NCBI GenBank assembly: GCA_021790035.1
Contig: JAJYIO010000136.1
Location: 1 to 6,840, forward strand
Direction of reading: 5' to 3'
DNA from: a bacterium
GTDB lineage: Bacteria; Cyanobacteriota; Sericytochromatia; S15B-MN24; VGJW01
DNA: 6,840 bases
The notes beneath the pieces are model-generated. The model did not search any database. It saw only the letters and a list, made by a program, of their open reading frames with translations, and was not told where the DNA came from. Within the stretch, counting starts at the first letter, position 1; each line of letters opens with the position of its first letter. A program made the translations under genes and the position numbers. Shown here piece after piece: positions 6,325 through 6,840 of this stretch.

Positions 6325-6840
6325 ATGAACGCCACGATCCTGGTGGTCGGCGGAGCCGGCTACATCGGCAGCCACTGCGTCAAGGAGCTTGCCGAGCGCG
6401 GCTATGACGTGGTCACCTTCGACAACCTCTCGACGGGCCATCGTGAGTCCGTGGTCCGGGGCCGGTTCGAACTCGGGGACACGGCCGACACGCCGAGGCT
6501 CCGCGAGGTCTTCTTGCAGCACGACATCGCTGCGGTGATGCACTTCGCGGCCTTCGCCGCGGTGGGGGAATCCGTCAAGGATCCGCACAAGTACTACCTC
6601 AACAACGTGGCCCACACGCTCAACCTGCTGGGGGCCATGCGCGAGGCGGGCGTCGACAAGTTCATCTTCTCGTCGACGTGCGCGACATACGGCGAGCCGG
6701 TCGAGGTGCCCATTCCCGAGAGCCACCCCCAGAACCCCGTCAATCCGTACGGGGGGTCCAAGCTCATGGTCGAGCGCATGCTCGCGGATTTCGAGCCGGC
6801 CTATGGAACCCGCAGCATCGCGTTTCGCTACTTCAACGCG
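6325..6840 (+). CDS. galE: UDP-glucose 4-epimerase, 5' half (cut by the right edge)
   Basis: This enzyme interconverts UDP-glucose and UDP-galactose through a 4-keto intermediate with bound NAD+, in the cytoplasm. The ATG has a good GGGAG Shine-Dalgarno at 6312-6316, 8 bases upstream, partly inside the end of the preceding gene. The frame stays open to the last base, giving 172 residues of an expected 330 or so. Visible features are the NAD-binding GGAGYIGSH (residues 9-17), FDNLSTGH, MHFAAFAAVGESV (typical of GalE), FSSTCATYGEP (Thr118 aligning with E. coli Ser124) and the catalytic YGGSK (Tyr142, Lys146). The region ends at FRYFNA, before the substrate-binding C-terminal domain. Epimerases of other UDP-sugars share this fold; with UDP-xylose and UDP-glucuronate made next door, UDP-arabinose or UDP-galacturonate epimerase activity cannot be excluded. 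Confidence 0.92.
   Translation, partial: MNATILVVGGAGYIGSHCVKELAERGYDVVTFDNLSTGHRESVVRGRFELGDTADTPRLREVFLQHDIAAVMHFAAFAAVGESVKDPHKYYLNNVAHTLNLLGAMREAGVDKFIFSSTCATYGEPVEVPIPESHPQNPVNPYGGSKLMVERMLADFEPAYGTRSIAFRYFNA

Noticed and set aside
1..6840. Mobile elements, CRISPR repeats, tRNA or rRNA genes
   Set aside because: No transposase, terminal repeats, regularly spaced repeats or RNA-gene signatures were seen; the window is filled with metabolic and glycan genes in one direction.

Overview
The window is a GC-rich (roughly two-thirds G+C by eye) bacterial polysaccharide-biosynthesis locus. All seven genes lie on the + strand, with almost no non-coding DNA. The first gene is cut by the left edge and the last by the right edge. 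No rRNA, tRNA, CRISPR array, transposase or phage gene was seen. The host cannot be named from this window. The dehydrogenase reads like cyanobacterial or Chloroflexi-type Ugd, and the octamer GCGATCGC (the cyanobacterial HIP1 palindrome) occurs five times. A cyanobacteria-affiliated high-GC lineage is therefore possible but not shown.

Layout, part 1 (1-5750): ugd (UDP-glucose 6-dehydrogenase, 3' part) - uxs (UDP-glucuronate decarboxylase) - a GT4 glycosyltransferase - a second, WbaZ-like GT4 glycosyltransferase - a WcaJ/WbaP-type polyprenyl-phosphate sugar-phosphate transferase. The first three genes are joined by two identical 4-base GTGA stop/start overlaps. The gene 3 to gene 4 gap is 49 bases, and the gene 4 to gene 5 gap is 2 bases. 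This looks like one operon.

Layout, part 2 (5751-5882): a 132-base gap, the only sizeable one, with hairpins that could end the first transcript. An extended -10 element (TGCTAGAAT) follows, so close to the next GTG start that the downstream mRNA may be leaderless.

Layout, part 3 (5883-6840): a small four-helix EamA/SMR-like membrane protein, then galE (UDP-glucose 4-epimerase, 5' half), with 4 bases between them. This looks like a second transcription unit.

How the genes fit together: Ugd and Uxs convert UDP-glucose to UDP-glucuronate and then UDP-xylose, and GalE interconverts UDP-glucose and UDP-galactose. The WcaJ-like enzyme loads the first sugar phosphate onto undecaprenyl phosphate, and the two GT4 enzymes extend the chain. 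The EamA-like protein could move a lipid-linked sugar across the inner membrane. The likely product is a capsule, exopolysaccharide or O-antigen-like glycan containing glucuronate and/or xylose. No Wzx flippase, Wzy polymerase or export gene is in view. The window reads as a coherent but conventional glycan locus; I found no clear evidence of an undescribed system.
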